Source: Hyphomicrobiales bacterium
Lineage (GTDB): Bacteria > Pseudomonadota > Alphaproteobacteria > Rhizobiales > Rhizobiaceae
Assembly: GCA_900468535.1 (NCBI GenBank)
Contig: UBTY01000025.1
Coordinates: 1 to 64,000, forward strand
Direction of reading: 5' to 3'
DNA length: 64,000 nt
Made by a program: the position numbers and the translations under genes. This document shows positions 26,822 to 35,125 of this stretch, in pieces (position 1 is the stretch's first letter; every line of letters begins with the position of its first letter). The notes beneath the pieces were generated by a model, which searched no databases, was not told the DNA's origin, and was given only the letters and a program-made list of their open reading frames with translations.

Positions 26822-27813
26822 CGATGACCGAGATCACCGAAACCCTCAGGACGGAGAAAAGCCGGACCGCGCTTTCGGTGCAGGCAGCCTTCCTCGTCAT
26901 CGGCTTGCTGCTCCTGCTTCTGGCGCCGTTCTTCTTCTATCCGATCTTCCTGATGAAGCTCTTGTGCTTCGCGCTGTTTGCCTGTGCCTTCAACCTGCTG
27001 CTCGGCTACACCGGCCTTCTGTCGTTCGGCCATGCGACGTTCTTCGGCGGGGCCGCCTATTTCACGGCACATGCGGTGAAGGAATGGGGATTTTCGCCAG
27101 AACTCGGCATCCTCGTCGGCGTTGCGGGCGCAGCGGTGCTCGGCCTCGTCATGGGCTTCTTCGCGATCCGTCGCCAGGGCATCTATTTCGCAATGATCAC
27201 GCTCGCTTTGTCGCAGATGTTCTTCTTCTTCTGCCTGCAGTCGGCGTTCACGCACGGCGAAGACGGCATTCAGTCCGTGCCGCGCGGCCATCTGTTCGGC
27301 CTCGTCGACCTCAGCAGCTCGACCAACATGTATTACTTCGTTCTTGCCGTCTTCATCGTCGGCATCCTGATCATCTGGCGCTTCATCAACTCGCCGTTTG
27401 GAATGATCCTGAAGTCGATCCGTGAGAACGAGCAGCGGGCAATATCGCTTGGCTATTCCGTCGCGCGCTACAAGCTCGGGGCCTTCGTGATGTCGGCAGC
27501 GCTGGCGGGGCTGGCGGGCGCAGTGAAATCGCTGGTCTTCCAGTTCGCGACACTGACTGATGTGGCCTGGCAGATGTCGGGCGAGGTGATCCTGATGACG
27601 CTGCTTGGCGGCATCGGCACGCTGATCGGTCCGCTGTTCGGCGCGGGCCTCATCGTCACGCTGGAAAACTATCTGGCAACATCGGAATTCCCGGTGACGA
27701 TCATCACGGGCGTCGTGTTCATGATCTGCGTGCTGATCTTCCGCCGCGGCATCATCGGTGAGTTCTACGCGTCGCGCCTCGGTCGGAAACTCGGCTTCGT
27801 CTATCGCCGCTAA
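26818..27813 (+). CDS. ABC transporter permease, LivM type
   Basis: This is a 331-aa permease with a longer N-terminus than LivH and about nine hydrophobic segments. LivM marks are AFNLLLGYTGLLSFGHATFF, YFAMITLALSQMFF, the coupling loop SIRENEQRAISLGYSV, and GGIGTLIGPLFGA. It completes the five-subunit importer. Thirty-two bases later comes a short ORF, then the dehydrogenase gene, so the operon probably continues. Confidence 0.92.
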   Translation: MTMTEITETLRTEKSRTALSVQAAFLVIGLLLLLLAPFFFYPIFLMKLLCFALFACAFNLLLGYTGLLSFGHATFFGGAAYFTAHAVKEWGFSPELGILVGVAGAAVLGLVMGFFAIRRQGIYFAMITLALSQMFFFFCLQSAFTHGEDGIQSVPRGHLFGLVDLSSSTNMYYFVLAVFIVGILIIWRFINSPFGMILKSIRENEQRAISLGYSVARYKLGAFVMSAALAGLAGAVKSLVFQFATLTDVAWQMSGEVILMTLLGGIGTLIGPLFGAGLIVTLENYLATSEFPVTIITGVVFMICVLIFRRGIIGEFYASRLGRKLGFVYRR

Positions 27814-27845
27814 CGTGCCCGCCAGTCGTCTCTGCGAGGACCGGA

Positions 27846-27968
27846 ATGCTATCTCTCGACCGACCGCGACCGCGACATACCTATCCCTTCGGTACATTTG
27901 ACACCAATTCGCCGACGATCATGATTGCCGAGAAGGCGGCCGCCATGATCCTCGAAGACAACAGATAG
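27846..27968 (+). CDS. Possible 40-aa small protein within the transport/catabolic operon
   Basis: A 40-codon frame starts ATG 27846 after a GAGGA ribosome site and ends 9 bases before the dehydrogenase gene. The sequence starts MLSLDRPRPRHTYPFGTFDT and contains an Ala/Met-rich helix (IMIAEKAAAMILEDNR). It has no membrane segment. It fills the gap between the last permease gene and the dehydrogenase almost exactly, which favours a coupled small gene. It could also be the decayed C-terminus of an enzyme that once lay here. No family is recognised. Confidence 0.4.
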   Translation: MLSLDRPRPRHTYPFGTFDTNSPTIMIAEKAAAMILEDNR

Positions 27969-27977
27969 GAGAACGGC

Positions 27978-28862
27978 ATGGCACGGATCGCATTCATCGG
28001 ACTTGGCAACATGGGTGGGCCGATGGCCGCCAACCTCGTCAAGGCGGGCCATGAGGTGACCGGCTTCGATCTCGCCGCAACCGTTCTGCAGGCTGCGGAA
28101 GCAAATGGCGTGGCGCCTGCGAGCCATATCAGTCAGGCCGTCTCGGGTGCGGAGATCGTGGTGACGATGCTGCCGCAGGGAAAGCATGTCTTGACGGCCT
28201 GGCCTGATATCCTGGCCTCGGTCGCGAGCGGCACTCTCATAATCGATTGTTCGACCATCGATGTCGACAGCGCGCGAAAAGCTCATGAGCTGGCTAGGGC
28301 AGCCGGATGCCTGTCGCTCGACGCTCCGGTTTCCGGCGGCACGGGCGGGGCCTCTGCCGGGACCCTGACGTTCATGGCGGGCGGTTCCGACGAGGCATTC
28401 GGGAGGGCGCGGCCGGTTTTGGAAGCCATGGGAAAGAAGATCATCCATTGCGGCGAGGCGGGTGCAGGGCAGGCGGCCAAGATCTGCAACAACATGATCC
28501 TCGGCATATCGATGATCGGGGTCTGCGAAGCGTTCGCGCTCGGAGAGAAGCTCGGTCTGTCGCATCAGGCATTATTCGACGTTGCATCGACATCCTCAGG
28601 ACAGTGCTGGTCCGTCAGCACCTACTGCCCGGTGCCGGGACCGGTTCCCGCTTCGCCGGCCAATAATGACTACAAGCCGGGCTTTGCCGCAGCTCTCATG
28701 CTGAAGGACCTCCGTCTTTCCCAGGAAGCCGCGCTCTCTACGGGTGCATCGACGCCGCTCGGCGCGGAGGCCGCGCAGCTCTATGCCCTCTTCGAAAAGC
28801 AGGGCAACGGAGGGCGGGATTTTTCGGCCATCATCGAAATGTTGCGCGGCAGGAGCATATAG
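27978..28862 (+). CDS. 3-hydroxyisobutyrate dehydrogenase-like beta-hydroxyacid dehydrogenase
   Basis: This is a 294-aa NAD-dependent enzyme. It has a Rossmann motif GLGNMGGPMAANL, the substrate-binding DAPVSGGTGGA, and the catalytic Lys in GQAAKICNNM. A C-terminal helical domain ends KDLRLSQEAA...RDFSAII. This fits the 3-hydroxyisobutyrate dehydrogenase (MmsB) group, which acts in valine breakdown; related enzymes use tartronate semialdehyde or other beta-hydroxy acids. No methylmalonate-semialdehyde dehydrogenase gene is present, so the valine assignment is uncertain. The ribosome site AGGAGAAC is good. The gene probably shares an operon with the Liv-type importer. Confidence 0.8.
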   Translation: MARIAFIGLGNMGGPMAANLVKAGHEVTGFDLAATVLQAAEANGVAPASHISQAVSGAEIVVTMLPQGKHVLTAWPDILASVASGTLIIDCSTIDVDSARKAHELARAAGCLSLDAPVSGGTGGASAGTLTFMAGGSDEAFGRARPVLEAMGKKIIHCGEAGAGQAAKICNNMILGISMIGVCEAFALGEKLGLSHQALFDVASTSSGQCWSVSTYCPVPGPVPASPANNDYKPGFAAALMLKDLRLSQEAALSTGASTPLGAEAAQLYALFEKQGNGGRDFSAIIEMLRGRSI

Positions 28863-28947
28863 CGCCCGGGTGACTTGACACGCCCACCGATATCAGCGAC
28901 GGCCCCGGCAACTACAGCGCCACGGTGGCCGACAAGAGGAATACGAC

Positions 28948-29865
28948 ATGCAGCTTCAACCCACGGCATCGGGCGTCAAGAACGCCGTCCTAGTCGGGGT
29001 CGCCTTGATGCTGCTTGGAGATCTTCTCTTTGCGCTGAACGATGCCATGGGTAAGTGGCTGGTGACGAACTTTTCGCTCGGGCAGGTGCTTCTCATCCGC
29101 TCGCTCGGCTGCTTCATCATACTCGGACCGCTGCTGGTCAAGCAGGGGCCGGAGAAGCTGTTTCGCGTCGAGCGAAAGGGCCTGCAGGTCCTGCGTGTCC
29201 TGTTCGCCACGCTTGATGTCGGCCTCTTCTATGCTGCCGTTGCCTACCTCCCGCTCGCAGACGTCATGACGTTCTATATGGCCGGACCGATCTATGTCGC
29301 CGCCCTCTCTCACTTCTTCCTGAACGAGCGTATCGGCTGGCGCCGCTGGCTCGCCGTCCTCGTCGGCTTCTGCGGTGTTGTGATCGCGCTGCGTCCATCT
29401 TCGGCGATGCTATCCTTGCCATCGCTGTTCGGCATTGTCGGCAGCCTGTCGTTCTCGATGTCACTGGTGCTCAACCGGCATCTGCGCAACACCAGCGACA
29501 CGACGCTGGTAACCTGGCAGATGCTGGCCGCGCTTGTCGTCGGCGTCGTGCTGTCGATCGGGTCATGGCAACCGACCACGCCGATCGAGCTCGGCAGCAT
29601 GCTGGCGCTCGGCGTCGTCGCGTCCTGCGCGCATCTGCTCATCACCCGCTCGCTGAAGCTTGCGCCCGCTTCGCTGCTGGCGCCGCTGCAATACACCCTG
29701 TTGATATGGGCGATTGCATTCGGATACGCTTTCTTCGGCGACATTCCTGATATGTACGTGATTGTGGGAGGGGCAATCATCGTTGTGGCGGGATTGTTTA
29801 TCTTCCATCGGAAGAACCTGTTGGAGACTGTCCCGGCCGAAGCGGTGCCGGTGGATGGTCACTGA
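28948..29865 (+). CDS. EamA/DMT-family transporter
   Basis: This is a 305-aa membrane protein with about ten helices arranged as two EamA repeats (about residues 12-145 and 160-290). Each begins with a DxxxALNDAMGKWL- or SLVLNRHL-type segment. The first-repeat end FFLNERIGWRRWLAVLVGFCGVV is typical of the drug/metabolite transporter superfamily, which exports amino acids, cofactors and small metabolites. The substrate is unknown. It follows the dehydrogenase gene by 85 bases on the same strand. Confidence 0.85.
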   Translation: MQLQPTASGVKNAVLVGVALMLLGDLLFALNDAMGKWLVTNFSLGQVLLIRSLGCFIILGPLLVKQGPEKLFRVERKGLQVLRVLFATLDVGLFYAAVAYLPLADVMTFYMAGPIYVAALSHFFLNERIGWRRWLAVLVGFCGVVIALRPSSAMLSLPSLFGIVGSLSFSMSLVLNRHLRNTSDTTLVTWQMLAALVVGVVLSIGSWQPTTPIELGSMLALGVVASCAHLLITRSLKLAPASLLAPLQYTLLIWAIAFGYAFFGDIPDMYVIVGGAIIVVAGLFIFHRKNLLETVPAEAVPVDGH

Positions 29866-29925
29866 ACAGGCCGCCGGCCTTAGAAATTCTTGAAGTCGAA
29901 CTCCATTGAAGAAGAGGACAGCGAT

Positions 29926-30630
29926 ATGCCAACGCAAAAAGTAGCGCTCGTAACAGCTGGTGGGAGCGGAATGGGAGCAGCGGCGGCACGCCGGCTCGCA
30001 GCGGATGGTTTCAAGGTTGCCATTCTGTCGTCCTCGGGCAAGGGCGAGGCATTGGCCGCGGAACTTCAGGGTGTGGGCGTCACCGGTTCGAATCAATCGA
30101 ATGAGGACATGCAGCGTCTCGTCGATCTTGCCATGTCGAACTGGGGGCGGATCGATGTCTTGGTCAACAGCGCGGGCCATGGACCGCGGGCGCAGATCAT
30201 CGAGATCACCGATGAAGATTGGCACAAGGGGCTCGATGTCTACCTGATGAACGTGATCCGACCGACACGGATCGTCACGCCGATCATGCAGGCGCAGAAG
30301 TCCGGCGCGATCGTCAACATCTCCACAGCCTGGGCGTTTGAGCCCGCCGCGATGTTTCCGACCTCAGCAGTCTTCCGTGCGGGCCTCGCTTCCTACACCA
30401 AGATTTATGCCGACACCTATGCGGCCGATAACATCCGTATGAACAACGTGCTGCCGGGCTGGATCGACAGCCTGCCGGGCACCGAGGAGCGACGCGAATC
30501 CGTCCCGATGAAACGCTATGGAACGAGCGAGGAGATTGCCGCTACCATCGCTTTCCTCGCGTCGGAAGGCGCCGGCTACATTACTGGCCAGAACATCCGC
30601 GTCGACGGTGGCCTGGGGCGTTCGGTCTGA
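29926..30630 (+). CDS. SDR-family protein with atypical active site
   Basis: This is a 234-aa short-chain dehydrogenase fold protein. The cofactor motif TAGGSGMGAAAARRLA matches the TGxxxGxG consensus. LVNSAG replaces NNAG, and the catalytic Ser lies in VNISTAWA. The expected YxxxK pair is not seen: the equivalent segment reads TSAVFRAGLASYTK, with Ser and Arg where Tyr and Lys should be. The C-terminal part (NNVLPGWIDSLPG, YITGQNIRVDGGLGRSV) is normal. The start is MPTQKVALV with GAGGA upstream; twelve more codons before it are unlikely. The enzyme may use altered chemistry or act non-catalytically. It ends the Liv-type gene cluster. Confidence 0.8.
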   Translation: MPTQKVALVTAGGSGMGAAAARRLAADGFKVAILSSSGKGEALAAELQGVGVTGSNQSNEDMQRLVDLAMSNWGRIDVLVNSAGHGPRAQIIEITDEDWHKGLDVYLMNVIRPTRIVTPIMQAQKSGAIVNISTAWAFEPAAMFPTSAVFRAGLASYTKIYADTYAADNIRMNNVLPGWIDSLPGTEERRESVPMKRYGTSEEIAATIAFLASEGAGYITGQNIRVDGGLGRSV

Positions 30631-30657
30631 GGCGAAACCGGCGCCGCGCCCTGCTTT

Positions 30658-30709
30658 TTCCGATAGGGATCGATAGATGATCTCTATCGGAATTTTATAG
30701 TTTATCTAT
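30658..30709. promoter_or_regulatory. OxyR-type operator region upstream of ahpC
   Basis: A perfect 9-bp inverted repeat TTCCGATAG-N17-CTATCGGAA (30658-30692) contains ATAG/CTAT half-sites. An ATAG-N7-CTAT element (30673-30687) matches one half of the OxyR tetramer site. A second, imperfect ATAG...CTAT pair follows at 30697-30709. The region lies 78-129 bases before ahpC, and an oxyR gene sits downstream. The outer repeat plus TTTT could also end the upstream SDR transcript. Confidence 0.6.
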
Positions 30710-30786
30710 TTCATTTATGGCGGACGCCTGTTTATGTTGCGCCGCGAAAGCGATATCTCGCTTCGCAGCAATTTACAGGAGTCCGC

Positions 30787-31350
30787 ATGTCCCTCATCAA
30801 TACCGCTATCAAGCCCTTCAAGGCCCAGGCTTACAAGCAGGGCAAGTTCATCGAAGTGACCGACGTCGACACGAAGGGAAAGTGGGCGGTTTTCTTCTTC
30901 TATCCTGCGGACTTCACGTTCGTCTGCCCGACCGAGCTCGGTGATGTCGCCGACCACTACGCCGAACTTCAGCGTCTTGACGTCGAGGTCTACTCTGTTT
31001 CGACCGACACGCATTTCACGCACAAGGCGTGGCACGACAGCTCCGAGACGATCGGCAAGATCCAGTACACCATGATCGGCGACCCGACCGGCACCGTCAC
31101 GCGCAACTTCAACGTCATGCGCGAAAGTGAAGGCCTTGCTGACCGCGGCACCTTCGTCGTCGATCCCGACGGTGTGATCCAGGCCATGGAAGTGACGGCA
31201 GAAGGTGTGGGACGCAACGCTGCGGATCTGCTGCGCAGAATCAAGGCAGCCCAGTATGTCCGCGCACATCCGGGCGAAGTATGCCCTGCAAAGTGGGAAG
31301 AGGGCGAAAAGACGCTCGCTCCGTCACTGCACCTCGTTGGCAAGATCTGA
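30787..31350 (+). CDS. ahpC: Alkyl hydroperoxide reductase subunit C (peroxiredoxin)
   Basis: This is a 187-aa typical two-cysteine peroxiredoxin that reduces hydrogen peroxide, organic peroxides and peroxynitrite. The peroxidatic Cys47 lies in [11 protein letters not shown] and the resolving Cys166 in GEVCPAKW. It has the bacterial AhpC spacing and the same length as E. coli AhpC. The start is behind an AGGAG site. It is the first gene of ahpC-ahpF-oxyR. A strong stem-loop separates it from ahpF and probably lowers ahpF expression relative to ahpC. Confidence 0.97.
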   Translation: MSLINTAIKPFKAQAYKQGKFIEVTDVDTKGKWAVFFFYPADFTFVCPTELGDVADHYAELQRLDVEVYSVSTDTHFTHKAWHDSSETIGKIQYTMIGDPTGTVTRNFNVMRESEGLADRGTFVVDPDGVIQAMEVTAEGVGRNAADLLRRIKAAQYVRAHPGEVCPAKWEEGEKTLAPSLHLVGKI

Positions 31351-31356
31351 TTGATC

Positions 31357-31390
31357 AGCGAGCCGCTTCCTCGATTGGAGGCGGCTCGCT
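31357..31390 (+). repeat. Intercistronic stem-loop between ahpC and ahpF
   Basis: A perfect 10-bp stem AGCGAGCCGC/GCGGCTCGCT with a 14-base loop begins 7 bases after the ahpC stop. It has no T-run, so it is more likely an mRNA-stabilising or partial attenuation element than a full terminator. Excess AhpC over AhpF is expected from the enzymology. Confidence 0.6.
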
Positions 31391-31439
31391 ACGACTATGC
31401 CGCATGCGCGGCGGATGAATATATTTAGCGGAGTGCGCA

Positions 31440-33020
31440 ATGCTCGACGAAGGCCTGAAATCCCAGCTCAAAAGCTATCTGGAACGCGTTGTCCGCCCGA
31501 TCGAGATCGTGGCGTCGCTGGACGACAGCGCGAAATCACGCGAGCTGTCGGAGCTTCTGAACGCATTGGTGTCGCTCTGCGACAAGATCTCCGTGACGGA
31601 ATTGCATGGCCAGAACGAGCGCGCGCCTTCGTTTGCGCTGACGAGCCCTGGGCATGACATCAACCTGCGCTTCGCGGGCATTCCGATGGGACACGAATTC
31701 ACATCGCTTGTTCTGGCACTGCTGCAGGTTGGCGGCCATCCGCCGCGCGTCGAACAGGCGATTGCGGACCAGATCAGGGATCTGGACACCGACCTGACGT
31801 TTGAAACATATTTCTCGCTGTCATGCCAGAACTGCCCCGATGTCGTTCAGGCTTTGAATCTGATGACCGTATTGAACCCGCGGATCAGGCATGTCGCCAT
31901 CGACGGCGCGCTCTTCCCGAAGGAGGTCGAGAGCCGGCAGATCATGTCGGTACCCACGGTCTATCTCAACGGTCAGGTCTTCGGGCAGGGCCGCATGGAA
32001 ATCGAGGAAATCGTCTCCACGCTGGATACGAATGCTGCCGCGCGCGCGGCCGAGCGCCTCAACGATCGCGCCCCCTATGACGTTCTTGTGGTTGGCGGCG
32101 GTCCTGCCGGCGCGGCTGCTGCAATTTATGCGGCGCGAAAGGGAATCCGGACGGGTGTGGCTGCGGAACGCTTCGGCGGGCAAGTGCTCGATACCATGTC
32201 GATTGAGAACTTCATTTCGGTGCGTCATACCGAGGGACCGCACTTCGCTGCTGCCTTGGAGGAACACGTTCGGGACTATGATGTCGATATCATGAACCTG
32301 CAGCGCGCCAGCAAGCTGGTTGCCGGCAAGGGGCTTGTGTCCGTCGAACTCGAGAACGGAGCCGTGCTTCGATCGAAGACCGTCATTGTCGCCACGGGCG
32401 CGCGCTGGCGGCAGATGGGTGTGCCCGGCGAAGACAGCTACCGTAACAAGGGCGTTGCCTATTGCCCGCATTGCGACGGTCCGCTGTTCAAGGGCAAGCG
32501 GGTGGCAGTCATCGGCGGCGGAAACTCCGGCGTGGAAGCGGCGATCGATCTCGCCAACATCGTGCAGCACGTGACCTTGATCGAATTCGACTCGAAGCTG
32601 CGCGCCGATGAGGTGTTGCAGCGCAAGCTTGAGAGCCTGCCCAACGTCGACGTTCTGCTCTCGGCTAAGACAACCGAAGTATTAGGCGATGGCCAGAAGG
32701 TAACGGGTCTCGTCTACGAGAACCGCATTGCCGGGCAGCGACACACGCTGGATCTGGACGGGATCTTCGTCCAGATCGGCCTCCTGCCCAATACCGAGTG
32801 GCTGAAGGGCACTGTCGATCTCTCGCCACGGGGCGAGATTGTCGTCGATCATCACGGCCAGACGTCGGTGCCCGGCGTATTTGCCGCCGGCGATTGCACG
32901 ACAGTGCCTTACAAGCAGATCGTGATTGCCTTGGGCGAGGGCGCGAAGGCGTCCCTCGGTGCGTTCGACTATCTGATCCGCCACGCGGAGACGACGGCCG
33001 ATGCGGTTAAGGCCGCCTAA
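31440..33020 (+). CDS. ahpF: Alkyl hydroperoxide reductase subunit F
   Basis: This is a 526-aa flavoprotein that transfers electrons from NADH to AhpC. The N-terminal tandem thioredoxin-like domain holds the CQNC disulfide (Cys129/Cys132). The thioredoxin-reductase-like core has the FAD motif [15 protein letters not shown], the second redox pair CPHC (Cys342/Cys345), the NAD motif [15 protein letters not shown], and [16 protein letters not shown]. Length and all cysteine pairs match the E. coli enzyme. It lies 89 bases after ahpC and 15 bases before oxyR. Confidence 0.97.
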   Translation: MLDEGLKSQLKSYLERVVRPIEIVASLDDSAKSRELSELLNALVSLCDKISVTELHGQNERAPSFALTSPGHDINLRFAGIPMGHEFTSLVLALLQVGGHPPRVEQAIADQIRDLDTDLTFETYFSLSCQNCPDVVQALNLMTVLNPRIRHVAIDGALFPKEVESRQIMSVPTVYLNGQVFGQGRMEIEEIVSTLDTNAAARAAERLNDRAPYDVLVVGGGPAGAAAAIYAARKGIRTGVAAERFGGQVLDTMSIENFISVRHTEGPHFAAALEEHVRDYDVDIMNLQRASKLVAGKGLVSVELENGAVLRSKTVIVATGARWRQMGVPGEDSYRNKGVAYCPHCDGPLFKGKRVAVIGGGNSGVEAAIDLANIVQHVTLIEFDSKLRADEVLQRKLESLPNVDVLLSAKTTEVLGDGQKVTGLVYENRIAGQRHTLDLDGIFVQIGLLPNTEWLKGTVDLSPRGEIVVDHHGQTSVPGVFAAGDCTTVPYKQIVIALGEGAKASLGAFDYLIRHAETTADAVKAA

Positions 33021-33035
33021 CGTCAGCGATAGAGA

Positions 33036-33980
33036 ATGACACTTCGAGAGCTTGAGTATCTGATCGCCCTGGCGGAGCACCGGCATTTCGGCAAGGCGGC
33101 GGAAGTTTGCCTTGTCACCCAGCCGACACTCTCGACACAGATACGCAAGCTCGAGGAGGCGCTGGGAGCGCCGTTGATCGAACGGACGCCCCGCGCGGTG
33201 ATGCTGACGCCATTCGGGCAGGATGCAGTCGAGCGGGCTCGCCGCATCATGGCCGAGATAGGCGAGATGAAGGCTGCGGCGCTCCGCAGCCAGAATCCGG
33301 GCTGCGGCACCCTGAAGCTCGGGATATTCCCGACACTTGGGCCGTATCTCCTGCCGCATGTCGTTCCGCGGCTGCGGGCAGCCTTCCCGGATCTCGAAAC
33401 CCTGCTGACGGAGGAAAAGAGCGATAGCCTGCTGATGCGGCTGCGGGATGGCACCCTCGATGCTGCTATCCTTGCTCTTCCTGTCAATGACGAGCGGCTG
33501 AAATCCGAGCTGCTTTTCGAGGAGCGATTTCTGCTGGCCGTGCCAGCGGCTCACCACCTTGCGAAGCGTACTCACCTCTCCCTGAACGAGCTTCAGGGGC
33601 TTGATCTCATGCTTCTAGAAGACGGTCATTGCCTGCGGGATCAGGCGCTCGATGTCTGCCGGCTGTCAGGCGCATCGGAACGGGCGTCCTTCCGCGCCAC
33701 CAGCCTGGAAACCTTGCGCCAGATGGTCAGCGCCGATGTCGGAATAACCCTCCTGCCCGAACTGGCGACTCATTATCCGGTTCGCGGCAATATCCGCCTT
33801 CTCAATTTCGAAGATGCTTCGCCAAGTCGTCAGCTCGCGCTCTTCTGGAGAAGTGGCTCGGCCATGGGAGGCTTCCTGAAGGATGTCGCGGCGCTCGTGC
33901 GCGACGTCGCGCAGGACCTGCTTGCGGAAGCGCCTGACGGTCAATCCGAAACGCGGCTGCGCGCAGGCGCAGCTGGCTGA
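33036..33980 (+). CDS. oxyR: Peroxide-sensing LysR regulator OxyR
   Basis: This is a 314-aa LysR regulator. The N-terminus is LRELEYLIALAEHRHFGKAA with the helix-turn-helix VTQPTLSTQIRKLEE. The redox centre is conserved: GHCLRDQALDVC has Cys199 and Cys208, the same numbering as in E. coli OxyR. Oxidation by peroxide forms a disulfide between them and switches on target genes. It lies on the same strand 15 bases after ahpF, so it is probably cotranscribed with ahpCF and acts on the ATAG/CTAT sites before ahpC. A feedback loop is therefore likely. It ends 10 bases before a convergent gene. Confidence 0.93.
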   Translation: MTLRELEYLIALAEHRHFGKAAEVCLVTQPTLSTQIRKLEEALGAPLIERTPRAVMLTPFGQDAVERARRIMAEIGEMKAAALRSQNPGCGTLKLGIFPTLGPYLLPHVVPRLRAAFPDLETLLTEEKSDSLLMRLRDGTLDAAILALPVNDERLKSELLFEERFLLAVPAAHHLAKRTHLSLNELQGLDLMLLEDGHCLRDQALDVCRLSGASERASFRATSLETLRQMVSADVGITLLPELATHYPVRGNIRLLNFEDASPSRQLALFWRSGSAMGGFLKDVAALVRDVAQDLLAEAPDGQSETRLRAGAAG

Positions 33981-33990
33981 AACCCGGCGG

Positions 33991-34518
33991 CTACTTCCAT
34001 TCCCAAAGGACGGCTGACGAATAGGGGCGCTGTTGCACGAGAAGCGTCGGATCCTCCATGTCGTTCTCGTAGGTTGTCGCATCGGCCTCGCCATTCAGTC
34101 CGATGAACAGCATCTTCATCGACGTTGACCGCTCACTTCCCTTTTTGCGGTAGGAGAGATGCACGGCGCAGCTCGGATATTGCCAGTTGCGCGTCAGCCG
34201 CTCGGCAAAGGCTTCCTCGTTCAGCCCGTCGGTTCGGCCGGTCGCGGCGAAGAACTCACCAAGGCCCAGAAAGCCGGAGAAAAGCTTGTAAGCGGTTTCC
34301 TGCTGCATCTGGACGCCCTGACCGGTCGAGGTGTCGCGGCGATAGAAAAGACTGTCGCTCACGCCGCGCTGCTTCTTCAGCGAATAGCTGATGAGGTTCT
34401 GCTTGGCGAGAAGCTCCATTGCCAGCTCATAAGTCTGGAAGCGCTCCGGCTCGGCATGAAGCGCCTCGATACGCGACTTCAGGTCTAAAACATATTCACG
34501 ATAACGCGCCGCAGCCAT
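33991..34518 (-). CDS. Conserved-looking hypothetical protein, 175 aa
   Basis: I do not recognise this family. The protein is soluble. It starts MAAARYREYVLDLKSRIEAL (an amphipathic helix), has LAKQNLISYSLKKQRGVSDS and a central GFLGLGEFFAATGR. It ends with a beta-rich part (SCAVHLSYRKKG, KMLFIGLNG) and a final SSAVLWEWK. There are no catalytic motifs, signal peptide or membrane segments. The start ATG (34516-34518) has AAGGGA about 12 bases upstream. It converges with oxyR and diverges from the small RNA at 34741, with about 220 bases between. Confidence 0.6.
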   Translation of the reverse strand: MAAARYREYVLDLKSRIEALHAEPERFQTYELAMELLAKQNLISYSLKKQRGVSDSLFYRRDTSTGQGVQMQQETAYKLFSGFLGLGEFFAATGRTDGLNEEAFAERLTRNWQYPSCAVHLSYRKKGSERSTSMKMLFIGLNGEADATTYENDMEDPTLLVQQRPYSSAVLWEWK

Positions 34519-34672
34519 GCTCGATGTCCCTTTTGATTGGCGCCTCCTAGCAGAAAAGAAACCGTTTTCCAAAGCCGGTGTCACGATCCGCACGATCATT
34601 CTCCTATTTTCGACAAGAGAGGTCGTGCAATGCGGAAAACAGCGCAAAGTCGACATTCAGCTGCGCGCTACG

Positions 34673-34734
34673 CGCATAGCGCATAGCTGCCCTGCAGGTT
34701 CGTGCCTATCATTTGGGCGAAAATCCTGTATTCT
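34673..34734 (+). promoter_or_regulatory. Promoter region of small RNA A
   Basis: A 24-base block CGCATAGCGCATAGCTGCCC-TGCA (34673-34696) recurs with only two mismatches before small RNA B (41777-41800). In both loci exactly 32 bases separate it from a -10-like element (TATTCT at 34729-34734 here, TATAGT there). Transcription would begin near 34741, at the first hairpin. No canonical -35 box is seen, so an alternative sigma factor or an activator bound at the block is plausible. Confidence 0.55.
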
Positions 34735-34740
34735 CATTTT

Positions 34741-34897
34741 CATCGAAGCGCTGCACCTCCTCCCGCAGCCCTTCGTATTCGCAAGCGCTCTACTCCTCCT
34801 CCCAAGGGCGCCTGTGGGAACAGTAGCACTCCTCTTCCCAGCTGCTGTTCGGTTATTTTCGAAAGCCTGCCGCACCTCCTCCCGCGGCAGGCTTTTT
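34741..34897 (+). ncRNA. Small RNA A with four CCUCCUCCC-type hairpin loops (alpha-r14/cuckoo-like)
   Basis: Four stem-loops follow one another. Three display an intact CCTCCTCCC or CTCCTCCTCCC motif in the loop: GAAGCGCTGC/GCAGCCCTTC (34745-34774), GCGCTCT/AGGGCGC (about 34785-34811) and AAGCCTGCCGC/GCGGCAGGCTT (34863-34894, followed by TTT). The third hairpin, GAACAGTAGC/GCTGCTGTTC (about 34818-34850), has a weakened loop CTCCTCTTCCC. The last hairpin doubles as a Rho-independent terminator. Loops complementary to Shine-Dalgarno sequences define the alphaproteobacterial alpha-r14/NfeR and CcsR (cuckoo RNA) groups, which repress translation of many mRNAs, often for transporters. Small RNA B is a paralogue 7 kb away. 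Confidence 0.8.
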
Positions 34898-35125
34898 CGT
34901 TTCTGGCCACCAATTTTGCTTGCCACGAAGGCTTGCGGCTTTCTCTTTTCAGAAAAGCAACGGCTGCGATCGGAGTTCGGCGATTGCTGCGTTCGCCGGA
35001 TTGGCCTCGGGTCTGAGCATCTGCCTCGTTCGAAAGGTGTAAATTTCATCCCAATTGCGGGCAGAACCTGGCATTTACAAGGTTCACGATTTCGCCACAA
35101 TTCTGATGCGCCAGTGGAGGGAAAG

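Noticed and set aside
30091-30110. tRNA-like GGTTCGAATC T-loop
   Set aside because: It lies inside the SDR coding frame with no acceptor stem or anticodon arm around it.
34517-35125. Long in-frame extension of the 2OG oxygenase reading through small RNA A
   Set aside because: The extension is read through hairpins and a terminator, is low complexity, and the GGAGGG site at 35126 marks the true start.
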